Origin: Sphingopyxis panaciterrae
GTDB taxonomy: Bacteria; Pseudomonadota; Alphaproteobacteria; Sphingomonadales; Sphingomonadaceae
Reading direction: 5' to 3'
Assembly: GCF_011762125.1 (NCBI RefSeq)
Contig: NZ_JAASQN010000005.1
Coordinates: 302,484-366,483 of the forward strand
Length of the DNA: 64,000 nucleotides
A program made the position numbers and the translations under genes. This document shows positions 1 to 8,907 of this stretch, in pieces; within the stretch, counting starts at the first letter, position 1; each line of letters opens with the position of its first letter. The notes under the pieces are model-generated. The model saw only the letters and a program-made list of their open reading frames with translations. It made no database searches and was not told the DNA's origin.

Positions 1-1
1 C

Positions 2-538
2 GATGTGATCGTCAAGGCGATGACCGAGAAGTTCGGTTACAAGAATGTGATGGAAGTGCCGAAGATCGACAAGATCGTGCTCAACATGGGTGTCGGCGAA
101 GCCACGCAGGACAAGAAGAAGGTTGAATCGGCAGCTGCTGAAATGGAGCTGATCGCCGGCCAGAAGCCTGTCGTGACCAAGGCGAAGAAGTCGATCGCAC
201 AGTTCAAGCTGCGCGAAGGCATGCCGATCGGCTGCAAGGTTACCCTGCGCCGCGAACGCATGTACGAGTTCCTCGACCGGCTGATCACGATCGCCATGCC
301 GCGCATCCGCGACTTCCGCGGCGTGTCGGCGACGAGCTTCGACGGCCGTGGCAACTATGCCATGGGCCTGAAGGAACAGATCATCTTCCCCGAGATCAAC
401 TATGACCGCATCGACACGGTGCGCGGCATGGACGTGATCGTCACCACCACCGCCCGTACGGACGACGAAGCCCGCGAACTGCTCAAGCTGTTCGGCTTCC
501 CCTTCCCGATCGAAGCGCAGGAAAAGGAAGCCGCCTGA
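2..538 (+). CDS. rplE: Ribosomal protein uL5 (5'-truncated by window edge)
   Basis: Large-subunit protein uL5, which binds 5S rRNA and contacts the P-site tRNA. The frame is open to the left edge (codon GAT at position 2, then GTG), and a start at that GTG would lack the usual first 14 or so residues. The gene is therefore taken as partial and its true start lies outside the window. The visible 178 codons carry typical L5 sequence ([26 protein letters not shown], ending GFPFP). It is the first of a run of ribosomal genes in spc-operon order, 51 bp upstream of rpsN. Confidence 0.97.
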   Translation, partial: DVIVKAMTEKFGYKNVMEVPKIDKIVLNMGVGEATQDKKKVESAAAEMELIAGQKPVVTKAKKSIAQFKLREGMPIGCKVTLRRERMYEFLDRLITIAMPRIRDFRGVSATSFDGRGNYAMGLKEQIIFPEINYDRIDTVRGMDVIVTTTARTDDEARELLKLFGFPFPIEAQEKEAA

Positions 539-589
539 TCCCGCAAGGGACCAGGCAGGCTCTTTCAAGAAGGAAAGAGAACTTAAGTC

Positions 590-895
590 ATGGCGAAACT
601 GAGTTCGGTGAACAAGAACGAGCGTCGCAAGCAGCTGGTGAAGAAATATGCCGGCCGCTACGCGAAGCTGAAGGCGATTGCGGCGGACACGTCGCTCGAC
701 GATGGCGAGCGTCTGATCGCGCGCCTCAAGATGGCGGAAATCCCGCGCAACGGCAACCCGACCCGCATCCGCAACCGGTGCGAGCTGACGGGCCGTCCGC
801 GCGCTTATTATCGCAAATTCCGGCTGTGCCGTATCCAGCTCCGCGATCTGGCCAACAAGGGCCTGATCCCCGGTGTTGTGAAGTCGAGCTGGTAA
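590..895 (+). CDS. rpsN: Ribosomal protein uS14
   Basis: Small-subunit protein uS14 of the 30S head. It is 101 residues long, the long zinc-free form typical of proteobacteria, without the CxxC pairs of the short form. The C-terminus [16 protein letters not shown] is diagnostic. The start is preceded by a purine-rich stretch (aaggaaagagaac). It lies in the spc operon, 12 bp upstream of rpsH. Confidence 0.98.
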   Translation: MAKLSSVNKNERRKQLVKKYAGRYAKLKAIAADTSLDDGERLIARLKMAEIPRNGNPTRIRNRCELTGRPRAYYRKFRLCRIQLRDLANKGLIPGVVKSSW

Positions 896-907
896 GGGAC
901 TTAACTG

Positions 908-1312
908 ATGGCAATGACCGATCCCCTGGGTGATATGCTCACCCGCATCCGCAACGGCCAGACGGCGAAGAAGGACAGCGTCCTGACGCCGGCTTCGACG
1001 CTGCGTGTCCGCGTTCTCGATGTTCTCCAGCGCGAAGGCTATATCCGCGGCTACAGCGAAGAAGCGCTGGGTGCCAAGGGTCAGCACAAGGGCATCCGCA
1101 TCGAGCTGAAATATTTCGAAGGCCAGCCGGCGATCCGCCACGTGGCCCGCGTTTCAAAGCCCGGCCGCCGCGTCTATTCGGGTTCGAAAGAACTTCCGAT
1201 CGTGCGCAACGGCCTGGGCATCACCATCGTGTCGACCCCGCGCGGCGTCCTGTCGGACGCCGAAGCCCGCGAGCATAATGTCGGCGGCGAAGTGCTGGCG
1301 GAGGTGTTCTGA
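908..1312 (+). CDS. rpsH: Ribosomal protein uS8
   Basis: Small-subunit protein uS8, which binds 16S rRNA and in some bacteria also represses the spc operon. It has 134 residues with the family start [14 protein letters not shown] and the C-terminal stretch [19 protein letters not shown]. The stop overlaps the rplF start by one base (TGATG), which suggests translational coupling. Confidence 0.98.
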   Translation: MAMTDPLGDMLTRIRNGQTAKKDSVLTPASTLRVRVLDVLQREGYIRGYSEEALGAKGQHKGIRIELKYFEGQPAIRHVARVSKPGRRVYSGSKELPIVRNGLGITIVSTPRGVLSDAEAREHNVGGEVLAEVF

Positions 1313-1845
1313 TGTCGCGCATTGGTAAAAAGGCAGTTGCAATCCCGAGCGGCGTCACCGCCGCGATCGACGGCGGCCAGCTGTCGGTCAAGGGGCCCAA
1401 GGGCACGCTCGCGATGCCGCTTTCCGACAATATCAAATATGAAGTCGGCGAAGGCAGCATCTCGGTCCAGCCCGCGAATGACACCCGTGAAGCCCGCGCT
1501 TTCTGGGGCATGCAGCGCACGCTGGTGCAGAATCTGATCACCGGCGTGACCGACGGCTTTACGAAAGTCCTCGAAATCACCGGTGTCGGCTATCGCGCCA
1601 ACTCGCAGGGCAAGAATCTGAAGCTGCAGCTCGGCTACAGCCATGATGTCGATTTCGCGGTGCCCGAGGGTATCGAGATCAAGACGCCGGACAATACGAC
1701 GATCGAGATCAGCGGTATCGACAAGCAGCAGGTCGGCCAGGTTGCGGCGGAAATCCGCCGTTGGCGCAAGCCCGAACCCTATAAGGGCAAGGGCATCAAA
1801 TATCGCGGCGAGTACATCTTCCGCAAAGAAGGCAAGAAGAAGTAA
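1312..1845 (+). CDS. rplF: Ribosomal protein uL6
   Basis: Large-subunit protein uL6, 177 residues, the usual length. It begins MSRIGKKAV and contains the conserved C-terminal region [19 protein letters not shown]. It sits in the spc operon, coupled to rpsH upstream and 3 bp from rplR downstream. Confidence 0.98.
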   Translation: MSRIGKKAVAIPSGVTAAIDGGQLSVKGPKGTLAMPLSDNIKYEVGEGSISVQPANDTREARAFWGMQRTLVQNLITGVTDGFTKVLEITGVGYRANSQGKNLKLQLGYSHDVDFAVPEGIEIKTPDNTTIEISGIDKQQVGQVAAEIRRWRKPEPYKGKGIKYRGEYIFRKEGKKK

Positions 1846-1848
1846 GCC

Positions 1849-2202
1849 ATGGCACATCTCACCTCTTTCCAGAAGCGCCGTCAGCGCGTTCGTACCGCCC
1901 TTCGCCAGCGCGCCGGCGGGCGTCCGCGCCTGTCGGTGCACCGTTCGGGCCGCCACATCTATGCGCAGCTCATCGATGACGCCGCCGGCAAGACGCTGGC
2001 TGCTGCTTCGACGCTCGAAAAGGACGTGCGCGGCAAGACCGGCGCGACCACGGCAGCTGCCGCTGACGTTGGCAAGCGCCTTGCCGCTGCCGCCAAGAAG
2101 GCGGGCGTGACGCAGGTCGTGTTCGATCGCGGCGGCTTCCTGTTCCACGGGCGCATCAAAGCGCTGGCCGACGCGGCACGCGAAGGCGGATTGGAGTTCT
2201 GA
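1849..2202 (+). CDS. rplR: Ribosomal protein uL18
   Basis: Large-subunit protein uL18, which binds 5S rRNA together with uL5. It has 117 residues. Recognisable parts are [31 protein letters not shown] and the C-terminal [24 protein letters not shown]. It starts 3 bp after rplF and ends 2 bp before rpsE. Confidence 0.98.
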   Translation: MAHLTSFQKRRQRVRTALRQRAGGRPRLSVHRSGRHIYAQLIDDAAGKTLAAASTLEKDVRGKTGATTAAAADVGKRLAAAAKKAGVTQVVFDRGGFLFHGRIKALADAAREGGLEF

Positions 2203-2204
2203 TT

Positions 2205-2915
2205 ATGGCAGACGAAGTACAGAACGTCGAAGGTGCTCCCGAAGCAGCCCCCGCGCCCACCGAAGGCCAGGCTCCGCGCCGTGGTCGTGGCGGTGGTGGC
2301 GGCCGCGATGGTGGCCGTGGTGGTCGTGACGGTGGCCGTGGGCGCCGCGACGATCGTCGTCCGCGCGACGATGACGGCGGCGAAGAGCTGATTGAAAAGC
2401 TTGTCCACATCAACCGCGTCTCGAAGACGGTGAAGGGCGGCAAGCGCTTCGGTTTCGCCGCGCTCGTCGTCGTCGGCGACGGCAAGGGCCGCGCCGGCTT
2501 CGGACATGGCAAGGCACGCGAAGTGCCGGAAGCCATTTCGAAGGCGACCGCTGCCGCGAAAAAGTCGATGATCCGCGTTCCGCTGCGCGACGGCCGCACC
2601 CTGCACCATGATGGCCTCGGCCATTTCGGCGCGGGCATGGTAACCCTTCGCTCGGCGCCCGCCGGGACCGGCATCATCGCCGGCGGCCCGATGCGCGCCG
2701 TGTTCGAAAGCCTGGGCGTTGCCGACGTAGTGACCAAGTCCAATGGCACTTCGAACCCCTACAATATGATCCGCGCAACTTTCGAGGCGCTCGGCGAACA
2801 GACCAGCCCGAAGTCGGTCGCGCAGCGTCGCGGCAAGAAGGTTTCGGACCTGATCAAGCGTGGCGGTGCGTCCGACCGCGCAGCCGAGGCCGAAGCCGCG
2901 GCGGTGACGGAGTAA
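2205..2915 (+). CDS. rpsE: Ribosomal protein uS5 with Arg/Gly/Asp-rich N-terminal extension
   Basis: Small-subunit protein uS5, which acts in decoding accuracy and lines the mRNA entry. The conserved protein begins near residue 61 ([19 protein letters not shown]) and continues normally ([19 protein letters not shown]). At 236 residues it is about 70 longer than the E. coli protein. The extra length is an acidic/Pro-Ala lead (1-24), a low-complexity RG/RGG/RD tract (25-59) and an Ala/Glu-rich tail. The start has the right spacing from rplR. The tract is in frame and GC-biased like its surroundings, so it looks real rather than a start-call error. Confidence 0.96.
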   Translation: MADEVQNVEGAPEAAPAPTEGQAPRRGRGGGGGRDGGRGGRDGGRGRRDDRRPRDDDGGEELIEKLVHINRVSKTVKGGKRFGFAALVVVGDGKGRAGFGHGKAREVPEAISKATAAAKKSMIRVPLRDGRTLHHDGLGHFGAGMVTLRSAPAGTGIIAGGPMRAVFESLGVADVVTKSNGTSNPYNMIRATFEALGEQTSPKSVAQRRGKKVSDLIKRGGASDRAAEAEAAAVTE

Positions 2916-2919
2916 GACG

Positions 2920-3105
2920 ATGGCCGACAAGAAGATCAAGATCCGCCAGATCGGCTCGCCGATCCGTCGTCCCAGCAGCCAGCGTGCGATCCTGACCGGC
3001 CTCGGCCTGGGCAAGATGCGCCGTGAGGTCGAGCTGGTCGACACCCCGGAAGTCCGCGGCATGATCCGCAAGCTTCCGCACATGGTGGAAGTTATCGAGG
3101 GTTAA
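2920..3105 (+). CDS. rpmD: Ribosomal protein uL30
   Basis: Large-subunit protein uL30, 61 residues, with the family pattern [26 protein letters not shown] followed by a helix ending HMVEVIEG. It begins 4 bp after rpsE. A DUF1737 gene, not rplO, follows it. Confidence 0.97.
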   Translation: MADKKIKIRQIGSPIRRPSSQRAILTGLGLGKMRREVELVDTPEVRGMIRKLPHMVEVIEG

Positions 3106-3112
3106 CCCTGCG

Positions 3113-3319
3113 ATGAAGCTCTATCGCCTGTTGACCGGTCCCGACGACAGCGCCTTTTGTGCGCGGGTCGAGGGATTGCTCAACCGGGGGTGGCAGCTTC
3201 ACGGCAACCCCTCGATCACCAGCGTCGATGGCCGCGGCTATGTCGCCCAGGCCATCGTAATGGAAAAAGCCGGAGAGTATCCCGGCTTTCAGCCGTCGAG
3301 TGAAATCGAACCGGACTAG
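3113..3319 (+). CDS. DUF1737-like small protein inserted in the spc operon
   Basis: A 68-residue protein beginning MKLYRLLTGPDDSAFC and continuing with an amphipathic helix and GWQLHGNPSITS. This resembles the DUF1737 family, which has no established function. No signal peptide or membrane segment is visible. It starts 7 bp after rpmD and ends 51 bp before rplO on the same strand, so it must be co-transcribed with ribosomal genes. Codon use is like its neighbours. A role in translation is only a guess from position. Confidence 0.85.
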   Translation: MKLYRLLTGPDDSAFCARVEGLLNRGWQLHGNPSITSVDGRGYVAQAIVMEKAGEYPGFQPSSEIEPD

Positions 3320-3370
3320 GCCCAGCGGCTCGGTCCATAGCGCGACCAAAGCGAAAGCGAGTGCAAACAC

Positions 3371-3895
3371 ATGACTATCAAGCTTAACGAACTTCGTGAC
3401 AATGATGGCGCCCGCAAGGGCCGCATGCGCGTCGGACGCGGTATTGGCTCGGGCAAGGGCAAGACCGCCGGCCGCGGCCAGAAGGGCCAGAAAGCCCGTA
3501 GCGGCGTCGCGATTAACGGCTTCGAAGGCGGTCAGATGCCGCTCCACATGCGGATCCCGAAGCGCGGCTTCAACAATATTTTCGGCAAGGACTTCGCGAT
3601 CGTCAATCTGGGCATGATCCAGAAGCTGGTCGATGCGAAGAAGCTCGACGCCAAGGCTGTGATCGATCACGCGGCGCTCAAGGCCGTCGGCGTTGCTCGC
3701 GGCGGCAAGGACGGCGTCCGCCTCCTCGCCAAGGGTGAATTTACCGCGAAGCTGAATTTTGCCGTTGCCGGCGCGTCGAAGGGCGCGATCGAAGCGGTCG
3801 AAAAGGCCGGCGGCAAGGTGGAACTGCCCGAACCCAAGACCGATGCGCCCGAAGGCAAGAAAGCCAAGCGCCGGGCGGCCGCCAAGGCGGAATGA
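3371..3895 (+). CDS. rplO: Ribosomal protein uL15
   Basis: Large-subunit protein uL15, a late assembly factor of the 50S. The N-terminus ([40 protein letters not shown]) and [15 protein letters not shown] are typical. At 174 residues it is about 30 longer than the E. coli protein, because of a basic, Lys/Ala-rich tail ([12 protein letters not shown]). A hairpin resembling a terminator follows 7 bp downstream, before secY. Confidence 0.97.
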   Translation: MTIKLNELRDNDGARKGRMRVGRGIGSGKGKTAGRGQKGQKARSGVAINGFEGGQMPLHMRIPKRGFNNIFGKDFAIVNLGMIQKLVDAKKLDAKAVIDHAALKAVGVARGGKDGVRLLAKGEFTAKLNFAVAGASKGAIEAVEKAGGKVELPEPKTDAPEGKKAKRRAAAKAE

Positions 3896-3902
3896 TTTGA
3901 CG

Positions 3903-3930
3903 AAGGGCGGTTCTTAAGGAGCCGCCCTTT
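3903..3930 (+). terminator. Hairpin between rplO and secY (possible attenuator)
   Basis: The arms AAGGGCGGTTC and GAGCCGCCCTT pair over 11 bp with one G-U and a short loop, followed by only three T residues. The same AAGGGCGG stem is used at other gene ends in this window (23829, 31720, 45366). Because secY and adk follow on the same strand, it may reduce rather than stop transcription. Confidence 0.6.
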
Positions 3931-3951
3931 GTCGTTAGGCGAGCATTATTC

Positions 3952-4034
3952 CCGTTCGTGTCGAGCGAAGTCGAGACACCTATCGGGGTGGCACAAGGTC
4001 GAGGGGCATCTGGACTTCGCTCGATGCGAACGGA
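3952..4034. repeat. Imperfect inverted repeat in the rplO-secY gap
   Basis: The arms CCGTTCGTGTCGAGCGAAGTC (3952-3972) and its near reverse complement (about 4013-4033, ending GAACGG) are separated by about 40 bp. It resembles a dispersed palindromic repeat with a TCGAGCGAAGTCGA core, but this is the only copy in the window. The rest of the gap (4035-4165) shows no gene. Confidence 0.6.
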
Positions 4035-4165
4035 CAGTGAAAGCAGCACCCGAAATCAACCTGCCGCTTAAGTAAGGCCTTTCCCCTTGCGCTTCGACTG
4101 TTGCGAACGCACATAGGCGCCGGGTCGCGGGGGGCGCGGTCCGGAAAAATCCGAGGATAATACCC

Positions 4166-5539
4166 ATGGCCTCACGCGCCGACCAGCTTGCTTCCAATCT
4201 GAATTTCTCGAAATTCGGCCAGGCGACCGAACTCAAGCGGCGTATCTGGTTCACGATCGGCGCGCTGATCGTTTTCCGCTTCCTGTCGTTCGTGCCGCTG
4301 CCCGGCGTCGATCCGGTTGCGCTGTCGCGGCTTTATGACCAGGCGGCCACGGGGGGCATCCTCGATATCTTCAACACCTTCTCGGGCGGTAGCCTCGAGC
4401 GCATGAGTATCATCGCGCTCGGTGTCATGCCCTATATCACGGCGTCGATCGTCGTACAGCTCGCCTCGGCGCTGTCTCCCAGCCTTGCCGCCCTCAAGAA
4501 AGAGGGCGAGAGCGGACGCAAGAAGCTCAACCAATATACGCGCTACGGCACCGTCGCGCTGACCGCGATCCAAGGCTATTTCATCGCCGTTGGCCTTGAA
4601 AACCTCGGCCAGAGCCAGGGCATCGCGGCGGTCGTCGACCCCGGTATGCTGTTCCGCATCGGCGCGGTCATCAGCATCGTCGGCGGCACCTTGTTCCTGA
4701 TGTGGCTCGGCGAACAGATCACCAGCCGCGGCATCGGCAACGGCGTGTCGCTGATCATCATGGCGGGCATCCTCGCGCAGTTGCCGCGCAGCTTCGGGCA
4801 GATGTTCACGCAGGTCCGCGAAGGATCGATGGGCGGCGGTACGATCGTCGCCGTCATCGGCGGCGCGATCGCGATCATCGCCTTCATCAGCTTCATGGAA
4901 CGCGCGCAGCGCCGCGTGCTCGTCCAATATCCGAAACGCGCCACCGCGCGCGGCGTGATGCAAGCGGACCGCAGCCACCTGCCCTTGAAGGTCAACACCG
5001 CGGGCGTGATCCCGCCGATCTTCGCTTCGTCGCTGCTCCTGATGCCGCTCACCGTCACGCAGATGATGGGCAATAATGTGAAGGGCGACACCGCGACCGG
5101 TGACTTCCTGATCACGCTCAACCAGTATCTCGCGCACGGCCAGCCGCTCTACATGGCGCTCTATGCCGCGGGCATCATCTTCTTCTGCTTCTTCTACGTC
5201 GCGGTCGTCTTCAACCCCGAGGAAACCGCCGACAATCTGAAGCGTCAGAATGGCTTCATCCCCGGCATCCGCCCGGGCAAGAACACCGCAGCCTATCTCG
5301 ACCATGTGCTGACGCGCATCACCGTGCTCGGTGCGGCCTATCTCGCGGCGATCTGCCTTGTCCCCGAATATTTCATCGCCGGATCGGGGCTCCCGTTCCA
5401 GCTCGGCGGTACCAGCCTGCTGATCATCGTCAACGTGACGATCGATACGATCAGCCAGATCCAGAGCCACATGCTCGCGCATCAATATGGCGACCTGATC
5501 AAGAAGGCCAAATTGAAGGGCGGCGTTGCGCGGCGTTGA
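4166..5539 (+). CDS. secY: Protein translocase subunit SecY
   Basis: Central pore subunit of the SecYEG translocon in the inner membrane. It has 457 residues with about ten hydrophobic segments. Diagnostic stretches include FNTFSGGSLERMSIIALGVMPYITASI near TM2, KLNQYTRYGT, ISFMERAQRRVLVQYPKR in a cytoplasmic loop, and FNPEETADNLKRQNGFIPGIRPG. It is in its normal spc-operon position, 46 bp before adk. Confidence 0.98.
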   Translation: MASRADQLASNLNFSKFGQATELKRRIWFTIGALIVFRFLSFVPLPGVDPVALSRLYDQAATGGILDIFNTFSGGSLERMSIIALGVMPYITASIVVQLASALSPSLAALKKEGESGRKKLNQYTRYGTVALTAIQGYFIAVGLENLGQSQGIAAVVDPGMLFRIGAVISIVGGTLFLMWLGEQITSRGIGNGVSLIIMAGILAQLPRSFGQMFTQVREGSMGGGTIVAVIGGAIAIIAFISFMERAQRRVLVQYPKRATARGVMQADRSHLPLKVNTAGVIPPIFASSLLLMPLTVTQMMGNNVKGDTATGDFLITLNQYLAHGQPLYMALYAAGIIFFCFFYVAVVFNPEETADNLKRQNGFIPGIRPGKNTAAYLDHVLTRITVLGAAYLAAICLVPEYFIAGSGLPFQLGGTSLLIIVNVTIDTISQIQSHMLAHQYGDLIKKAKLKGGVARR

Positions 5540-5585
5540 TCGCCAAGCTACGGCATCCCGCGACAGGGCAACAACAGGGGCTTCC

Positions 5586-6245
5586 ATGACGCTCAATATC
5601 ATTTTGCTTGGTCCGCCGGGCGCGGGCAAGGGTACGCAGGCGTCGCGCCTCGAGGACGAGCATGGCATGGTCCAGCTGTCGACCGGCGACATGCTGCGCG
5701 CCGCGGTCAAGGCGGGCACGCCGATCGGCCTTCAGGCGAAAGCGGTGATGGATGCGGGTGAGCTCGTTTCGGACGCGATTGTTTCCGGCCTCATCGGCGA
5801 ACGGCTCGACGAACTCGGCGGCGACACTTCGGTGATCTTCGACGGCTATCCGCGTACCGCAGCGCAGGCTGCATCGCTCGACGACATCTTGAGTGCACGT
5901 AGTCGCAAGCTTGACCATGTCATCGAACTGAGGGTCGAAGAGGATGCGCTGGTCGACCGCATCACCGGCCGCTTCTCGTGCGCTAAATGCGGTGAAGGCT
6001 ATCACGACCGCTACAAGCTGCCGAAGGTCGCCGATACTTGCGACGCCTGCGGCAGCCATGAGTTCAAGCGCCGTCCCGACGACAATGAGGAAACCGTGCG
6101 CACCCGCATGGCCGAATATCGCGCCAAGACCGCGCCGATCCTGCCGATTTACGAAGCGCGCGGCATCGTGACCCATGTCGACGGCATGGCGCCGATCGAC
6201 GAGGTCAACGACGCGATCGAAACGATCCTCGCCACCGCCGGCTGA
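5586..6245 (+). CDS. adk: Adenylate kinase, zinc-LID type
   Basis: Converts ATP + AMP to two ADP. The 219-residue product starts MTLNIILLGPPGAGKGTQA (P-loop). The LID domain carries a four-cysteine zinc site (CAKC and CDAC, separated by about 16 residues), which E. coli Adk lacks. FDGYPRTAAQA is the conserved AMP-side motif. I chose the ATG at 5586 because it places the P-loop at the usual distance from the N-terminus. An upstream in-frame start at 5526 would overlap the secY end. It is the usual neighbour of secY. Confidence 0.97.
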   Translation: MTLNIILLGPPGAGKGTQASRLEDEHGMVQLSTGDMLRAAVKAGTPIGLQAKAVMDAGELVSDAIVSGLIGERLDELGGDTSVIFDGYPRTAAQAASLDDILSARSRKLDHVIELRVEEDALVDRITGRFSCAKCGEGYHDRYKLPKVADTCDACGSHEFKRRPDDNEETVRTRMAEYRAKTAPILPIYEARGIVTHVDGMAPIDEVNDAIETILATAG

Positions 6246-6306
6246 ATCGGCCCTCTGGCTACTGTCCCGGTCGCCCGCTATGCTGGGTGGCAAAGGGGGC
6301 AGGGGC

Positions 6307-6999
6307 ATGCGTTTCAGAATCTATATGGTCGCCGCGCTTTCGCTCGCAGCGCTCGGTGCGGCGCCTGCTGGTGCCAAGGTGATCGACCAGAGCGAACTCG
6401 GTTTTACCGTCGCGCATACGGCGCAGGTCGCGGCGACCCCCGCCGATGTGTGGAAGATGCTTCGCACCCCCGACAAATGGTGGTCGAAAGAGCATAGCTG
6501 GTCGGGCGACGCCGCGAATTTCTGGCTCGATTCGCAGGCCGGGGGCTGTTTCTGCGAGAAATTACCCGATACGGGATCGGGCCTCGGTAGCGTCCAGCAC
6601 GCGCGCATCATCTTCGCCAAGCCGAACCAGATGCTGCGCCTGTCGGGCGCTTTCGGCCCATTGCAGGGCGAGGCGCTGACCGGCGCGCTGACGATCCAGA
6701 TCAAGGAAACCCCGACCGGATCGGCGATCCGTTTCGATTATGTTGTCGGCGGCTATATGCGCTTCAAGGTCGGCGACATCGCGCCCGCAGTCGACGGGGT
6801 GATCGGCGAACAACTTGCCGGCCTTGCCAAGGCGCTGGGCGGTGCGTTGCCGCCGTCGCGAGATGAAAAACGGGGGCCGGACGAAGGGACGAAAAAATCT
6901 GAGCATGGGGCCAAGCCGACGCTGGCGGACGAAGGACCAGGGCTCGACGATGTCGCCGCTGATCTTGCGAGAGACGATGAGGGGGTGGCACCGCGTTAG
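6307..6999 (+). CDS. Exported SRPBCC (START-like) domain protein
   Basis: A 230-residue protein with a clear N-terminal signal peptide (hydrophobic stretch YMVAALSLAALGAAPAGA, cleavage probably after AGA). A START/SRPBCC-like fold follows (VAATPADVWKMLRTPDKWW, then SGAFGPLQGEALTGALTIQI and GSAIRFDYVVGGYM). Members bind hydrophobic ligands in a deep pocket, and the ligand here is unknown. After about residue 180 comes a charged tail (residues ~182-230) without family resemblance. It follows adk by 61 bp, where many alphaproteobacteria have rpsM-rpsK-rpoA. The start at 6307 is chosen because the signal peptide begins there. Confidence 0.8.
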   Translation: MRFRIYMVAALSLAALGAAPAGAKVIDQSELGFTVAHTAQVAATPADVWKMLRTPDKWWSKEHSWSGDAANFWLDSQAGGCFCEKLPDTGSGLGSVQHARIIFAKPNQMLRLSGAFGPLQGEALTGALTIQIKETPTGSAIRFDYVVGGYMRFKVGDIAPAVDGVIGEQLAGLAKALGGALPPSRDEKRGPDEGTKKSEHGAKPTLADEGPGLDDVAADLARDDEGVAPR

Positions 7000-7030
7000 A
7001 ATGCTGTCCTTTCTTTCAGAGGAAGGGATA

Positions 7031-7110
7031 GCCGGCTTTGGAGTGGGGAGCTGGCATTAATTACCCCTCCCGCCTGCGGGAGGGGTAATGAACGGCCGCT
7101 ATCGGCCGTT
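7031..7110. repeat. Composite repeat: GGCTTTGGAGTGGGGAGC block plus ATTACCCC hairpin
   Basis: A block GCCGGCTTTGGAGTGGGGAG (7031-7050) is followed by a perfect 13-bp stem, ATTACCCCTCCCG...CGGGAGGGGTAAT (7060-7089), then a smaller stem ACGGCCG...CGGCCGT (7092-7109). It lies between the convergent SRPBCC and yceD genes, where it could act as a two-way terminator although no T-run follows. The block recurs near 23531, 31771, 36785 (reversed), 40511 and 45411. Confidence 0.7.
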
Positions 7111-7184
7111 AACAGACATTTCTGTCGCGGGTTTGCAATGTCCCGGGGAGGTTTCCAGCACAGCAGAACGGCGCCAGGCGCCGG

Positions 7185-7715
7185 TTACGATGCTGGTTTG
7201 ACGCGCAGCTTGGCGAGTGCGGCGAAAGGCCCCGCCGCCTCTTCGCTCAGCACGCCCTTTTCAGCGAGGACACGGTCGGCGTCGGGATGGCGCGGAAAGG
7301 GATCGAGTCCGAGCGACAAGGTCTGGACCGCCGCTTCGCCAAGATCGATGCGATCGCCCTCAAGCAGCAATATGTCGCAATCCTCGCTGCTGATCTCGAC
7401 CTCTTCTTCCTCTTCGGCGACGGCGTGAATGTCGCGCAGGAAGCGCAGGTCGAAGCTTTCGGCAAGCTTTGCCGGCACCGGCAGATCGGTCGCCGCGCAG
7501 CGTTGCACCAGTTCGGCGCGCACCTCGCCGCGCGCGGCAATCCCGCCCGCGATGGTCCGCACTTCGGCCGTGACGGCAAAGAGGTTGAGTTCAATCAGCT
7601 CGAGCCGCTTTGCGATACGCGCGCGCGCCGCAGCGTCGGCCTCGATTGCAATCGCCTTGCCGTGCGCGGCATCGGCGAGCGTGATGATATGCGAATATTC
7701 GGGGCCGGCGTTCAA
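7185..7715 (-). CDS. yceD: YceD family (DUF177) protein
   Basis: A 176-residue acidic protein of the DUF177/YceD family. The homologue in many bacteria is linked to 23S rRNA or L32 and early steps of ribosome assembly; the exact activity is uncertain. Typical features are EFDLRFLRDIHAV-like sequence, a run of glutamates (AEEEEEVEIS) and DIDLGEAAVQTLSLGLDPFPRHP. The most likely start is a TTG at 7715 that overlaps the stop of the upstream chaperone gene by TTGA. A longer ATG reading from 7847 would overlap that gene by over 130 bp. rpmF does not follow it here. Confidence 0.85.
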   Translation of the reverse strand: MNAGPEYSHIITLADAAHGKAIAIEADAAARARIAKRLELIELNLFAVTAEVRTIAGGIAARGEVRAELVQRCAATDLPVPAKLAESFDLRFLRDIHAVAEEEEEVEISSEDCDILLLEGDRIDLGEAAVQTLSLGLDPFPRHPDADRVLAEKGVLSEEAAGPFAALAKLRVKPAS

Positions 7716-8242
7716 GCGGGCGCTCCGGGGAGGCGGTCGGCGATAATCAACTGATCGACGGCTATCGTAGCAAGCGCCGCGCGCTGCGCGGCGACGGCGG
7801 ACAGGATATGCGCCAGATGTTCTTTGCCCGGCGCTTGGCCGCGCCACAGGTTGCGAATGAGCGCGGCGCGAAGCGCATCCGAGCCGTCGGCCGCCTTATA
7901 CGCGCCCAGCCGGCCGCCGAGCGCGCCGACCATCCGCCCAATCTGCTTGCCGACGACCATGTCGCCGAACCCGATCTGGCGCATCTGCCCGTCCATGTCC
8001 GATACGAACAATTCGGTGAGTTCGACGCCTGCGCGCACTGCGGCGGGATCCTCGTCGATACGATGAAGGACGAGTGCGAGGATCAGGCTGACCATGTCGA
8101 AACGCCCGTCAAGCGTGTCGGGGACCCCGCCCTCCTGATACCAGTGCGGCTGGCGTGCGGCGGTGACGACGGCATTCCAGAGCGGGCGACGTGCCTCGCG
8201 CGGATCGGGATCGGGCTTGAAGAGTTTGCGGATCGAAAACAT
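7712..8242 (-). CDS. Ubiquinol-cytochrome c chaperone family protein
   Basis: A 176-residue member of the Cbp3/ubiquinol-cytochrome c chaperone family, implicated in cytochrome bc1 assembly. Family-like sequence includes WYQEGGVPDTLDGRFDMVSLILALVLHRI and VSDMDGQMRQIGFGDMVVGKQIGRMVGALGGRLGAY. No signal peptide is visible. It overlaps yceD downstream and lies divergent to bamE (173-bp gap), an arrangement common in alphaproteobacteria. Confidence 0.9.
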   Translation of the reverse strand: MFSIRKLFKPDPDPREARRPLWNAVVTAARQPHWYQEGGVPDTLDGRFDMVSLILALVLHRIDEDPAAVRAGVELTELFVSDMDGQMRQIGFGDMVVGKQIGRMVGALGGRLGAYKAADGSDALRAALIRNLWRGQAPGKEHLAHILSAVAAQRAALATIAVDQLIIADRLPGAPA

Positions 8243-8415
8243 GTGCCTCGCTTAGGCGCATTCGGCGTGCCGGAAAAGGGCCCCCGGTCAGCTTCCGGCA
8301 AGCTTTGCCGCGGCATAAGCTGCTTGTGCGCCGCCCGTGCTTGCGGTTAAGAGGCGCGAGAGCATGTGCGGCCGCTGCGAAAGGCAGGCGGGCTGGCGCA
8401 ACGGAGATTGTTTGA

Positions 8416-8901
8416 ATGCCGAATTTCATGCCCAAGCTTCCCGCCTCGCGTGCGCGCATGGTCGCCCTCGGACTGATCGTCGCGCTGACCGCGAGCGGAT
8501 GCACGCAAATGAAGGGCCGGCAGGGCTATGTCGTCGATCCGGTGCTGACGCAGGCGATCACCCCCGGCGTCGACAACCGCGAATCGGTGGAAAAGACGCT
8601 CGGGCGTCCGACCTTCGTCGGGCAGTTCAGCAACAACGAATATTATTATGTCTCGCGCGAAACGCGGCAGCTGGCCTTTGCCAACCCGCGCCCGGTCTCG
8701 CAGCAGGTGCTGCGCGTCCGTTTCGACCCCGCGGGCAATGTTGCAGCGGTCGATCGCACCGGGCTCGAACTCGTCAGCAAGATCAATCCCAATGGCGACA
8801 AGACACCGACGCTGGGACGTCATCGTAGCTTCTTCGAGGATATCTTTGGCAATATCGGCGCCGTTGGCGCGCCGGGCGCCGGGGCGCCTCCGGGGCAGTG
8901 A
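8416..8901 (+). CDS. bamE: Outer membrane assembly lipoprotein BamE (SmpA/OmlA)
   Basis: A small lipoprotein of the BAM beta-barrel assembly complex. The 161-residue product has a signal peptide ending in a lipobox (TASGC, Cys near residue 30). The SmpA/OmlA fold follows (ITPGVDNRESVEKTLGRPTFVGQF, then NEYYYVSRETRQLAF). The tail is Gly/Ala/Pro-rich. It is divergent to the bc1 chaperone gene. Confidence 0.93.
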   Translation: MPNFMPKLPASRARMVALGLIVALTASGCTQMKGRQGYVVDPVLTQAITPGVDNRESVEKTLGRPTFVGQFSNNEYYYVSRETRQLAFANPRPVSQQVLRVRFDPAGNVAAVDRTGLELVSKINPNGDKTPTLGRHRSFFEDIFGNIGAVGAPGAGAPPGQ

Positions 8902-8907
8902 ATCCAT

